This document shows, piece by piece, positions 32,643 through 44,394 of a DNA stretch of 64,000 nt. The notes under the pieces were generated by a model, which had not been told where the DNA came from, ran no database searches, and saw nothing but the letters and a program-made list of their open reading frames with translations. Made by a program: the position numbers and the translations under genes. The stretch spans positions 3,350,578-3,414,577 of the forward strand of contig NW_024742338.1 in the NCBI RefSeq assembly GCF_018991925.1, written 5' to 3'. This stretch comes from Homarus americanus. Its lineage: Eukaryota > Arthropoda > Malacostraca > Decapoda > Nephropidae. How positions within the stretch are numbered: position 1 is the first letter of the stretch; every line of letters starts with the position of its first letter.

Positions 32643-32860
32643 ATCACCTGAAGATTCGTCTCCCAGATTATTTCACCTAATGGATAAACACCCTAACACA
32701 ACCTTCGGAGATTAGGGTTAAGTTAGATTAGGATAAATTGGACTACAGTACGTTAGATTAGATTACGCTAGGCTAGTTTAGTTTAGGTTACGTTAACGTT
32801 AGGGGGTTTAATTATCCATCAGGTGAAATAAACTGGAGGGTTTAATCATCAGACGAGACG
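32643..32860. mobile_element. Fold-back repeat, copy I (both arms clear)
   Basis: Left arm: ATCACCTGAAGATTCGTCTC, then CCAGATTATTTCACCTAATG and GATAAACACCCTAAC. Right arm: GTTAGGGGGTTTAATTATCC, then ATCAGGTGAAATAAACTGGA. The arms pair over about 40 bp with few differences. The centre is rich in TTAGATTAGG/TTAGGTTACG pentamer derivatives. This copy best defines the family. Confidence 0.7.
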
Positions 32861-32875
32861 ATAATTGTTACGAAT

Positions 32876-32894
32876 AAATAAATAAATAAATAAG
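32876..32894. repeat. (AAAT)n microsatellite
   Basis: AATAAATAAATAAATAAAT tetranucleotide run. Confidence 0.8.
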
Positions 32895-33085
32895 AGTTAG
32901 AAAAGAAAGAGATTTAAACCAGGTAAACCATATGAGTAGAAGGACTTCCCCCGAGTGTCCCAGAGGAGCACTTCAGATCAGTATTCATCAGACACACTGC
33001 CTCTGGAACATGTCCGTGTGACGCTACACCGACCAGCTGGATTCTGATGGCCTAAACGAGTATGGACTCCAGATAACTTGACAGA

Positions 33086-34474
33086 TACCTGGACCAACAC
33101 ACTCTCTAACACATATCTGGACCAACACACTCTCTAACACATACCTGGACCAACACACTCTCTAACACATACCTGGACCAACACACTCTCTAACACATAC
33201 CTGGACCAACACACTCTCTAACACATACCTGGACCAACACACTCTCTAACACATACCTGGACCAACACACTCTCTAACACATACCTGGACCAACACACTC
33301 TCTAACACATACCTGGACCAACACACTCTCTAACACATACCTGGACCAACACACTCTCTAACACATACCTGGACCAACACACTCTCTAACACATACCTGG
33401 ACCAACACACTCTCTAACACATACCTGGACCAACACACTCTCTAACACATACCTGGACCAACACACTCTCTAACACATACCTGGACCAACACACTCTCTA
33501 ACACATACCAACACACTCTACCCTGGACCAACACACTCTCACATACCAACACACTGGACCAACACACTCTCTAACACATACCTGGACCAACACACTCTCT
33601 AACACATACCTGGACCAACACACTCTCTAACACATACCTGGACCAACACACTCTCTAACACATAACCAACACACTGGACCAACACACTCTCTAACACATA
33701 CCTGGACCAACACACTCTCTAACACATAACCAACACACTCTCTAACACATACCTGGACCAACACACTCTCTAACACATACCTGGACCAACACACTCTAAC
33801 ACATACCTGGACCAACACACTCTCTAACACATACCTGGACCAACACACTCTCTAACACATACCTGGACCAACACACTCTCTAACACATACCTGGACCAAC
33901 ACACTCTCTGCTCCTACCACACATGGACCAACACACTCTCTAACACATACCTGGACCAACACACTCTCTAACACATACCTGGACCAACACACTCTCTAAC
34001 ACATACCTGGACCAACACACTCTCTAACACATACCTGGACCAACACACTCTCTAACACATACCTGGACCAACACACTCTCTAACACATACCTGGACCAAC
34101 ACACTCTCTAACACATACCTGGACCAACACACTCTCTAACACATACCTGGACCAACACACTCTCTAACACATACCTGGACCAACACACTCTCTAACACAT
34201 ACCTGGACCAACACACTCTCTAACACATACCTGGACCAACACACTCTCTAACACATACCTGGACCAACACACTCTCTAACACATACCTGGACCAACACAC
34301 TCTCTAACACATACCTGGACCAACACACTCTCTAACACATACCTGGACCAACACACTCTCTAACACATACCTGGACCAACACACTCTCTAACACATACCT
34401 GGACCAACACACTCTCTAACACATACCTGGACCAACACACTCTCTAACACATACCTGGACCAACACACTCTCTA
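33086..34474. repeat. 28-bp minisatellite array
   Basis: About 49 copies of ACCTGGACCAACACACTCTC then TAACACAT. Units are nearly identical; the exceptions cluster at 33500-33800 and 33910, where units are cut to 12 to 20 bp. High identity implies recent expansion. Confidence 0.95.
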
Positions 34475-34940
34475 TTTTCTAACCAGATCGTCAAGGATCT
34501 TATCTCGCTGGCTTTATCAATGTCCAGATAATTTTGTAAAGAAATGGACCCATAAACTATCATAATGCTGGGTTATTTTTCCCTCGAGTATAACACCTAC
34601 GTCACAAGTGTATCTCCGGCAGTGTCTCATTATCCAAGATGGGGGACACTTTAGGCTTCAAGGACGACCTGTGTGTTAAAGAGGTTGTACCGACGATCCC
34701 CTACTCCGGTCAGGGTTGTCTTATGTTCCTTCCAGTGGTATTAACAACTGGCACATCAACACCAATATGTACTTTCCTCTCTGCTCGGCCGTAGTGGGTG
34801 ACAAGACCAACCCCGTGACTCTCAGTCCTGGGGAGGATTTAACCCTTTGGTGACGATGATTTAACCCTTTGGTGACGAGGATTTAACCCTTTGAGGATTG
34901 TAGTTAAACTATTTTAAAATTACTTTCTAATTAATAATGA
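34475..34940. other. Unique spacer with a 22-bp TTTAACCCTTTGGTGACGA repeat
   Basis: No gene seen. At 34837-34905 three tandem units of TTTAACCCTTTGGTGACGAT type occur, resembling the unit at 2513-2665. Confidence 0.55.
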
Positions 34941-34965
34941 TATAGTTGATAGTTGTGATAGCAGT

Positions 34966-35390
34966 AGTAGTAGTAGTGGTGGTGGTGGTGGTAGAGGATA
35001 CTAGTAGTAGCAATTTAGTGGCAGGAGTAGTATTAGTGGTGGTAGAGGACTGTGGTAGTAGTTTGCGGCCACCTGCACGGGAACACTCGATCATTCCACA
35101 CACACACACACACAGCCACACATACTCCCTCCCTCCCTCCCTCCCTCCTTCTCTTCCTTCCTTCCTCCCTCCCTCCGTCTCCCATACTCCCTCCCCCCCT
35201 CCTTCTCTTCCTTCCTCCCTCCCTCCGTCTCCTATACTCCCTGCCTCCTTCTCACCCACCTTTTCTCTTTCCCTCACTCTCCATCCCTCTCTCTCGCTCT
35301 TCACCCCCTATCTTCCTCCCTCCCTCCCGCTCATCTATCTTACCTCCTTCTTTCTCTCCTTTATCCCTCCCGTGTCCTGCAGTTTAATAC
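34966..35390. repeat. Triplet (GTA/GGT) tract followed by CT-rich low complexity
   Basis: AGTAGTAGTGGTGGTGG at 34966-34993, (CA)n at 35098-35114, then CTCCCTCCCTCCTTCTCTTC repeats to about 35380. Long open frames here are artefacts. Confidence 0.85.
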
Positions 35391-35491
35391 ACCGTCTCCT
35401 AACAGCAACACGTAGCCATGACTCCAAGTATTTCTGTCTCTCTCCTACACTACCTCACCAACACCTGACCATCGGCACTCAAGCGTGTACC

Positions 35492-35492
<1 letters not shown>

Positions 35493-35534
<42 letters not shown>
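35493..35534. repeat. (GT)n microsatellite
   Basis: About 21 uninterrupted GT units; shorter GT runs follow at 35597-35613 and 35648-35672. Confidence 0.95.
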
Positions 35535-35536
<2 letters not shown>

Positions 35537-35719
35537 CTAGATGTGTATGCAGTAAGTGTGTGTGCACCAATGGTTTCCCAGATGTGTGCATTAGGTGTGT
35601 GTGTGTGTGTGTACCAGATGTGTGCACCAATTGTGTGTTTACCATGTGTGTGTACAATATGTGTGTGTGTGAAATGACCACATTCATCATACCCTCCTGG
35701 TGTCGACATAGCATAAAGA

Positions 35720-35811
35720 TGACACACACACAATATAACACACACACAATATAACACACACAATATAACACACACACAATATAACACACACACACACACA
35801 CACACACACAA
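35720..35811. repeat. ACACACAATATAAC repeats and (CA)n
   Basis: Four ACACACACAATATAAC units pass into a pure CA run of about 15 units. Confidence 0.9.
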
Positions 35812-35919
35812 CATGGCAGCCATTTCCCACTTTTTCTTCCATTTATCAGTTTCCTCTACATTATCTTTCTTTACCTTCAGCATCCCTTCTTTCTTCATCT
35901 CCCTTAATTAGGACTAGAT

Positions 35920-36210
35920 ACCTTCTGTGACGTCAGCAGCGGTCTGTTCTCTGATTGGTGGTCCACATTTGTTTTTTTGTGACATCACGACCAGTCTGTT
36001 CTCTGATTAGTGATTTATGTCATATATTTAGTGACGTCACAAGCAGTCTCAAGCAGTCTGTTCTCTGATTAGTGGTTCAAGTCAGCCTTTTATGACTTCA
36101 TAACCAGTCTGTTCTCTGATTAGTGATTTATGTCACGTATTTAGTGGCGTTACCTGCAATGTACTCTCCGATTAGTAGTTTATCTTAGCTGTTTCTGACG
36201 TCATAAAGCT
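35920..36210. repeat. ~70-80 bp tandem repeat carrying CRE-like sites
   Basis: Four to five diverged units contain CAGTCTGTTCTCTGATTAGT, then a TTTATGTCA..TATTTAGTG stretch ending in TGACGTCA. CRE octamers are perfect at 35928, 36032 and 36196, with one-base variants at 35980 (TGACATCA) and 36093 (TGACTTCA). The first unit carries GATTGGTGG (CCAAT reverse). Regulatory function is speculative. Confidence 0.7.
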
Positions 36211-36363
36211 GGTAACGTCAGAGACCCAGGTAAGTGTATGCAAGGTGTCACCCGAATGTACATGATGAAGGTGATTCGCTTTTTATAACACAAGAAATAA
36301 ACGAAGTGAACCTAACCTAACCCCATCCCCACTCTCTCTCATAAGGATGCTGTGTGTGTGTGT

Positions 36364-36365
<2 letters not shown>

Positions 36366-36401
<36 letters not shown>

Positions 36402-36402
36402 C
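36366..36402. repeat. (AAT)n microsatellite
   Basis: About 12 AAT units. Confidence 0.95.
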
Positions 36403-36639
36403 GGTTTATTAATAGAGTTGCAGCCGGTGTGTGTGTGTGGTAATAATGAGTGCTTGTCGTGCATAGCGTGTGGTTGTGTTGAGTGAGTTGCGTGCATGGG
36501 ATACGTGGCGTGAGTGGCGTGCGTGCGGTGCGTGTGGTGGAGATGAGGGAAGAAGGAAAGGGGGGGGGGTGGGAGGGCGCTGCCGGATCTGGTCATTCGT
36601 GTTTGACACAAGCACTGAACCCTCATCCCGGACGCTGTG

Positions 36640-36845
36640 ACTCACTGCTGTGTTGCTTCTTGCTTCACTACTACTCTGCTGATCCTTGCTTCACTGTTGC
36701 TCCTTGCTTCACAATTTTTTTCTTGCTTCAATAATGCTGTATTGCTCCTTGCTTCACTACTGTTGTTGCTTCTTGCTTCACTGTTGCTGTGTTGCTTCTT
36801 ATTTCATTACTCTTGTTGCGTCTTGCTTCACTATTGCGGCGTTGA
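36640..36845. repeat. TTGCTTCACTRCTGTTGTTGC-type tandem repeat
   Basis: About eight degenerate units of 20 to 30 bp built on CTTGCTTCACTGTTGCT. The translated frames are artefacts. Confidence 0.75.
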
Positions 36846-37265
36846 TTCCTACAGTGGGATCACAGGAAGGTCGTGGCTGTGTAGGTAAGGTCACGTGATG
36901 TAAGTGTGTGCGTCAGGTGCGTCGTGTGCGTTTCCTGTGATCGTTATAACTCCTGAAGTAATGAACGAATTTAACTTGATACTTGACAACCGCCATGTGT
37001 GTGCGTTTAGCTACCTACACTGTCGTCACGGAGTTGTTGTGTCCGTGTGGGAACCGGTTGTTGGAGGGGTGGTTAGAGGTTGTTGTAGTTTATTACAACA
37101 TTAACACTGGTGGTTGTGACAGCTCAATGTTCCACAGGTGTATGTACTCTGGTATCTATCCATCTACCGAGTTACAGGGGCAGTGTTTAGATGGGTCAGG
37201 TCAATAGACTGTTGCCAGAATATGATGAACTGTGGTTGTGAGGCGCCACTCTTCGGGTACTGGGA

Positions 37266-37372
37266 CCACCTGAAGATAAGACACCCCAGTTTGTTTCACC
37301 TGATGACTAAACACCCTAACGCTATATGGGGGGATTAGAAGAGGTTAGGTTAGGTTAGATTAAGTTAGAACG
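37266..37372. mobile_element. Fold-back repeat, copy J
   Basis: CACCTGAAGATAAGACACCC, then CAGTTTGTTTCACCTGATGA, CTAAACACCCTAACGCTAT and GGTTAGGTTAGGTTAGATTA. One arm plus the pentamer core; this is the clearest single-arm sequence. Confidence 0.65.
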
Positions 37373-37545
37373 ACGTTATCATTAAAATAAACACACGAGA
37401 CAGAGATGGAATAATTTCAAAGGTAAAGGAACAAAATAAGAAATTAAGTTTAAGTACAACAGCGGCGGCGGCGAGGGGTCAGCGGTGAGCGTCGGTCAGC
37501 AGCTGTGAGCCGTGATTACCCGGACTCCCGGAGATGATGATGGTG

Positions 37546-38620
37546 GCGTGTGACCGTCCTCTGGGAGCTACCGTGGGGGTGACCCTCCCCCTGCCCCGTG
37601 TGGCCGTCCCCTGGGAGCTACCGTGGGGGTGACCCTCCCCCTGCCCCGTGTGATCGTTCCCTGGGAGCTACCGTGGGGGTGACCCTCCCCCTGCCCCGTG
37701 TGATCGTTCCCTGGGAGCTACCGTGGGGGTGACCCTCCCCCTGCCCCGTGTGGCCGTCCCCTGGGAGCTACCGTGGGGGTGACCCTCCCCTGCCCCGTGT
37801 GATCGTTCCTGGGAGCTACCGTGGGGGTGACTCTCCCCTGCCCGTGTGATCGTCCCCTGGGAGCTACCGTGGGGGTGACCCTCCCCTGCCCCGTGTGATC
37901 GTTCCTAGGAGCTACCGTGGGGGTGACCCTCCCCGGCCCCGTGTGATCGTTCCCTGGGAGCTGCCGTGGGGGTGACCCTCCCCCTGCCCCGTGTGATCGT
38001 TCCTGGGAGCTACCGTGGGGTGACCTCCCCTGCCCCGTGTGATCGTTCCCTGGGAGCTACCGTGGGGGAGTGACCTCCCCTGCCCGTGTGATCGTCCCGT
38101 GGGAGCTACCGTGGGGTGACCCTCCCCTGCCCCGTGTGATCGTCCCCTGGGAGCTACCGTGGGGTGACCCTCCCCTGCCCCGTGTGATCGTCCCTGGGAG
38201 CTACCGTCGGTGACCCTCCCCTGCCCTGTGTGATCGTCCCTAGGAGCTACCGTGGGGGTGACCCTCCCCTGCCCTGTGTGATCGTCCCCTGGGAGCTACC
38301 GTCGGTGACCCCCCCTGCCCGTGTGATCGTCCTGGGAGCTACCGTGGGGTGACCCTCCCCTGCCCCGTGTGATCGTCCTGGGGAGCTACCGTCATCGTCC
38401 CTGGGAGCTACCGTCGGGGTGACCCTCCCCCTGCCCTGTGTGATCGTCCCGTGGGAGCTACCGTGGGGGTGACCCTCCCCCTGCCCCGTGTGATCGTCCC
38501 CTGGGAGCTACCGTGGGGGTGACCCTCCCCCTGCCCCGTGTGATCGTCCCCTGGGAGCTACCGTCGGGGTGACCCTCCCCCTGCCCTGTGTGATCGTCCC
38601 CTGGGAGCTACCGTGGGGGG
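37546..38620. repeat. ~50-bp GC-rich minisatellite
   Basis: About 21 units of GTGTGATCGTCCCCTGGGAG, then CTACCGTGGGGGTGACCCTC, then CCCCTGCCCC. The ends of the array are homogeneous; the middle (37790-38400) has many 1 to 3 base losses in homopolymers. Confidence 0.95.
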
Positions 38621-38639
38621 CCAGCCTCCATTACCTACC

Positions 38640-39110
38640 TGACCTCTCACCCGGACCATGCAACAGGCGAGCCATGGGGAGGAACACCAGGTAAACTGGG
38701 CAAGACCGTGATGCTGAGGAGATGGTTGGCGCCTCGTGCAGGTTAATGGACACAACAAAATCTAACACAAACACCGATTACAGCGTTAACAGCAAAACTC
38801 CATTATCCAACATTAGGATACTGCCTCGTGCATCAGTCGTTATATTATTTCTAATTTAATTATATTCATGACTAAACAAATAGCAAGACGGTGTAGTAAT
38901 AGAGGAATCATGGCTGCCTGGGGCTACTTGGGGTGACGAGGTAGATAGTCTATCCTGTTACCACAATCCAGGACTATTTCTTAATTACGCAGGTAAGTTG
39001 GTGCATAGCAGAGCCGTGTTGTACCCGAGCTCTGGCAGATTCCACTCGTGTTAGGGTATGCTGGCCGTTGATTGGTCCTGGTTTATGTGGGTTTCCAAAT
39101 CTGTTCCCGA
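38640..39110. other. Unique spacer, nothing recognised
   Basis: No coding or repeat structure was identified. Confidence 0.4.
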
Positions 39111-39111
39111 T

Positions 39112-39200
39112 GCACTAACCTAACCTAACCTACCCTAGCTTGTTCCCAATGCACTAACCTAACCTAACCTACCCTAGCTTGTTCCCGATGCACTAACCAA
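39112..39200. repeat. 44-bp tandem repeat containing CCTAA pentamers
   Basis: Two full units and one partial of TGTTCCCRATGCACTAACCT, then AACCTAACCTACCCTAGCT. Degenerate TAACCT-rich DNA continues to 39290, then ACACCTACACCCC repeats to about 39370. Confidence 0.8.
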
Positions 39201-39677
39201 ACCTATTACTAACCTAACACTACCTAAACACACTAACTTAACACTAACCCAACCTGACATTAACCTAACCCAACCCAACACATACAGACCTAACACTACA
39301 CCCCTCCCTATACACCTACACCCCCCAATACACCTACACCCCGCCTATACACCTACACCCCCACACCCCACCTCCACATAACAAAACACATTTACTAATC
39401 ATAAAACACAAAAGTCCTAAACACAGATACAAAGCCAAATGCCTCGGTGTAAACTATGCCGAAAACGCTTAAGAAGAATACTTATGTAAATGATTGCAGG
39501 TAAAAAGAGAGCGAGTGAAGAAAACCAACAGGTGGGTGAGTGACGCAGCATCCTACAGGTAACTCGGTGATGATTGTACACCACACCTGAGCCCCGCTAC
39601 ACAAGGTGATCTTCCTCAATGTAAACACAAAGATAATGATAATAAACAAGAGTGAATGTTTATGTAAATTAATGGGT

Positions 39678-42022
39678 GATAGTGTATTGATGGTGTATTG
39701 ATGGTGTATTGATGGTGTATTGATGGTGTACTGATGGTGTATTGATGGTGTATTGATGGTGTACTGATGGTGTACTGATGGTGTACTGGTGGTGTATTGA
39801 TGGTGTATTGATGGTGTATTGATGGTGTATTGATGGTGTATTGATGGTGTACTGATGGTGTACTGATGGTGTATTGATGGTGTATTGATGGTGTATTGAT
39901 GGTGTACTGATGGTGTACTGATGGTGTATTGATGGTGTACTGATGGTGTATTGATGGTGTACTGATGGTGTACTGATGGTGTATTGATGGTGTACTGATG
40001 GTGTACTGATGGTGTATTGATGGTGTATTGATGGTGTACTGATGGTGTATTGATGGTGTATTGATGGTGTATTGATGGTGTATTGATGGTGTACTGATGG
40101 TGTATTGATGGTGTATTGATGGTGTACTGATGGTGTACTGATGGTGTACTGGTGGTGTATTGATGGTGTATTGATGGTGTATTGATGGTGTATTGATGGT
40201 GTATTGATGGTGTACTGATGGTGTACTGATGGTGTATTGATGGTGTATTGATGGTGTATTGATGGTGTACTGATGGTGTACTGATGGTGTATTGATGGTG
40301 TACTGATGGTGTATTGATGGTGTACTGATGGTGTACTGATGGTGTATTGATGGTGTATTGATGGTGTACTGATGGTGTATTGATGGTGTATTGATGGTGT
40401 ACTGATGGAAAATTGATGGTGTATTGATGGTGTATTGATGGTGTATTGATGGTGTACTGATGGCGTATTGATGGTGGTATTGATGGTGTACTGATGGTGT
40501 ACTGATGGTGTATTGATGGTGTATTGATGGTGTACTGATGGTGTATTGATGGTGTATTGATGGTGTATTGATGGTGTATTGATGGTGTACTGATGGTGTA
40601 TTGATGGTGTATTGATGGTGTACTGATGGTGTACTGATGGTGTACTGGTGGTGTATTGATGGTGTATTGATGGTGTATTGATGGTGTATTGATGGTGTAT
40701 TGATGGTGTACTGATGGTGTACTGATGGTGTATTGATGGTGTATTGATGGTGTATTGATGGTGTACTGATGGTGTACTGATGGTGTATTGATGGTGTACT
40801 GATGGTGTATTGATGGTGTACTGATGGTGTACTGATGGTGTATTGATGAAATTGATGAAAAATTGATGGTGTGTTGATGGTGTATTGATGGTGTACTGAT
40901 GGTGTACTGATGGTGTACTGATGGTGTACTGATGGTGTATTGATGGTGTACTGATGGTGTATTGATGGTGTATTGATGGTGTACTGATGGTGTATTGATG
41001 GTGTATTGATGGTACTGATGGTGTACTGATGGTGTACTGATGGTATTGATGGTGTACTGATGGTGTATTGATGGTGTACTGATGGTGTATTGATGGTGTA
41101 TTGATGGTGTATTGATGGTGTACTGATGGTGTATTGGATGGTGTACTGATGGTGTTATTGATGGTGTATTGATGGTGTACTGATGGTGTACTGATGATGG
41201 TGTATTGATGGTGTACTGATGGTGTATTGATGGTGTATTGATGAATTTGTACTGATGTGATTGTATTGATGGTGTATTGATGGTGTACTGGTGGTATTGA
41301 TGGTGTGTACTGATGGGTGTATTGATGGTGTACTGATGGTGTATTGATGGTGTACTGATGGTTATTATTGATGAATTGTATTGATGGTGTATTGATGGTG
41401 TATTGATATTGATGAATTGTACTGATATTTTATTGTTGAATTGTATTGATGGTGTATTGATGATGGTGTACTGATGGTGTACTAATAGTGCTTATTGATG
41501 AATTGTATTGATGGTGTACTGATAATTGTGATGTACTGATGAATTGTATTGATGGTGTACTGATTGATGGTGTATTGATGGTGTACTGATGTGTATTGAT
41601 GTTATTATTGATTGTACTGATGGTGTGATGTATTGATGTGTACTGATGGTGTACTTTGATGGTGTATGATGAATTGTACTGATGGTGTACTGATGGTGTA
41701 CTGATGGTGTACTGATGGTGTATGGTGTTGATGGTGTACTGATGGTGTATTGATGGTGTATTGTTGATGGTGTACTGATGGTGTATGGTGCATTGGTGGT
41801 GTATTGATGGTGTGCGGTGTTGATGGTGTATTGATGGTGTACTGATGGTGTACTGATGGTGTACTGATGTGGTGATGGTGTACTGATGGTGTATTGATGG
41901 TGTACTGATGGTGTACTGATGGTGTACTGATGGTGTATTGATGGTGTATTGATGGTGTACTGATGGTGTATTGATGGTGTACTGATGGTGTATGGATGTG
42001 TATTGATGGTGTATTGATGATG
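39678..42022. repeat. 11-bp minisatellite with higher-order structure
   Basis: Over 200 copies of TGATGGTGTAY, where Y marks the monomer type (T or C). A rare variant monomer (GGTGGTGT) at 39788, 40151 and 40647 marks three higher-order copies. The first is exactly 363 bp (33 monomers); the second is about 496 bp. The last kilobase (41.0-42.0 kb) is degenerate with many indels and GAATTG insertions. Confidence 0.95.
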
Positions 42023-42068
42023 CATTTTGTATATAGGGGTTAGTATTAGTAATTGTATGTGGGTAAGA

Positions 42069-42525
42069 GTTATTATTATTATTATTGCTGTTATTATTAT
42101 TGTTATTATTATTAATATTATTGATAATGGTATTACTGTTTATTATTATTATTGTTATTATTATTACTATTATTATTATTGTTATTATTATTATTGTTAT
42201 TATTATTACTATTATTATTATTGATTATTATTATTACTATTATTATTATTGTTATAATTATTACTATTATTATTATTATTATTATTATTACTATTATTAT
42301 TAATTATTATTATTATTATTATTACTGTTAATATTATTGTTATTATTATTACTATTATTATTATTGTTATTATTATTACTATTATTATTATTATTGTTAT
42401 TATTATTATTATTATTACTATTATTGTTTTTATTATTATTATTATTTATTATTTATTATTATTATTATTACAAATATTACTAATATTGTTACTGTTATTA
42501 TTATTAATATTAGTGTTGATGATGA
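42069..42525. repeat. (ATT)n array, interrupted
   Basis: About 450 bp of TTATTATTATTGTTATTATT and TTACTATTATTATTATTG; periodic G and C variants give a 15- to 27-bp secondary period. Confidence 0.95.
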
Positions 42526-42542
42526 TAATACTGTTAGCTCAG

Positions 42543-43728
42543 GTATCTACTTCTCTACTAGCCAGGAATAGCCTCTGCTAGCCTCCTACTAGCCCTGGTA
42601 TACCTCTACTATGCCTCTACTAGCCGGGTATACCTCCTACTAGCCCTGGCCAGGTATATGCCTCTCTACTAGCCAGGTATATACCTCCTGGCACAGGTAT
42701 ACCTCACAGGCAGGGTATACCTCTACTAGCCTGGCCGGGGTATGCCTCTAACCCAGGCCTGTCCAGGTATACCTCTACTAGCCGGAGTATGTATGCCTCT
42801 ACTAGCCTGGGTATGCCTCTACTAACCTACCTCTATACCCTGGTATGCATCTCTACTGCACTCTGCAGCCTATATGCTCTACTAGCCCAGGTATGCCTCT
42901 GCCTAGCCCAGGTATACCTCTACTAGCCCAGGTATACCTCTCCCCAACCATACCTCTACTAGCCAAGGGCCTCCTGCCCGGGTATGCCTCTACTAGCCCG
43001 GGGTATAGCCTATGGGTATGCCTCTACTAACCCAGTATACCTCTACTAGCAGGTATACACTCCTACTAGCCCAGGTATACCTCACTAGCCTGGGTATGCC
43101 TCTACTGGCAGGGAATACCTCTACTAACCCTGGTAGCCTCTACTAGCTGGGTATGCCTCTACTGCTTGGTATGCCTCTACTGGCAGGGCCTCTACTGGCC
43201 TGGTATGCCTCTACAAACCCAGTATACCTCTACTGTGGGTATACCTCTACTTGCCCTTGGAGTATGCCTCTACTGGCGGTATGCCTCTGCTAGCCTGGTA
43301 TGCCTCTACTAGCCTGGGCATACCTCTACTGCCCGTGTGTCCACTACTAGCCCGGGTACCTGGCCTACCTGCCTAGCCTAACTGGTATACCTCTACTAGA
43401 CCAGCCCCCTACTAGCCTGGGTATACCTCTACTAGCCCGGGTATACCTCTACTAGCCCGGGTATACCTCTACTAGCCTGGGTATACCTCTACTAGCCTGG
43501 ATATACCTCTACTAGCCTGGGTATACCTCTACTAGCCTGGGTAAACCTCTACTAGCCTGGGTAAACCTCTACTAGCCCGGGTATACCTCTACTAGCCCGG
43601 GTATACCTCTACTAGCCTGGGTATACCTCTACTAGCCTGGGTATACCTCTACTAGCCTGGGTAAACCTCTACTAGCCCGGGTATACCTCTACTAGCCCGG
43701 GTATACCTCTACTAGCCCGGGTATCGAC
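42543..43728. repeat. 20-bp minisatellite CCTCTACTAGCCTGGGTATA
   Basis: About 57 units. The right third (43400-43728) is very regular, alternating CCCGGG and CCTGGG; the left two thirds are broken by many deletions. Confidence 0.95.
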
Positions 43729-43729
43729 G

Positions 43730-44180
43730 GCCAGACACAGAGGTATGCTGGGGGGGGGATCAGCACTCCGCGGCTCGCTGTAACCCGGATGTTGCTGTGA
43801 TGCTGTTGTGGTTCCTCTGAGTGATCCTGCTGTAAACAAAGTGCTGTACTAACACGTCACACTAGCAGCACCTACGTCTTATGGGCTGTAATGCTGTATC
43901 TCAAGTACAGCGCCTACGAAAAGCTGTAGCCCGGTATTTACTGTACCGAGGCTACAGAATAACTGCTGCTGTTATCGCTGTAACTTCTTGTGCAAAACCC
44001 ACGAGACGCTGTATTGAGGATTGCTGTGTAATTGCTGTTAATGCCCTTGGTTGCTGTCTGTCTGTCTATCTATCCATCTATCTACATATCGTGATATCGA
44101 TGCACTATGAGACGCGCCAATAACAGCAGCACAGCGCATGCGCAGTGCAAACTGAAATATGGCGGGCGATTCCCCTTGAC
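43730..44180. other. Unique spacer
   Basis: An 80-codon open frame at 43881-44123 (+) has no recognisable motif and uses GCTGT-rich repetitive wording (GCTGTAA-type phrases). Not supported as a gene. Confidence 0.4.
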
Positions 44181-44196
44181 ATGAGCATCACCTAGC

Positions 44197-44197
44197 G

Positions 44198-44258
<61 letters not shown>

Positions 44259-44262
44259 TTAA
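44197..44262. repeat. (AAT)n microsatellite
   Basis: About 21 AAT units. Confidence 0.95.
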
Positions 44263-44394
44263 TAACAGTATCAATAGCAATACAAACAAAAGTAATAATA
44301 ATCATAATAATTAATGTTCTCGTCTTTAATTGGAGGAGTTACCGTCAGATGAGATTTAGTGGAACTAAAAAATTCTCGCATCTGTTGTTGATCC

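Noticed and set aside
33086..34474. CRISPR-like array
   Set aside because: Direct 28-bp repeats abut without unique spacers, in a eukaryotic context.
39112..39290. True telomere
   Set aside because: CCTAA units are few, degenerate and embedded in a 44-bp repeat with unique DNA on both sides.
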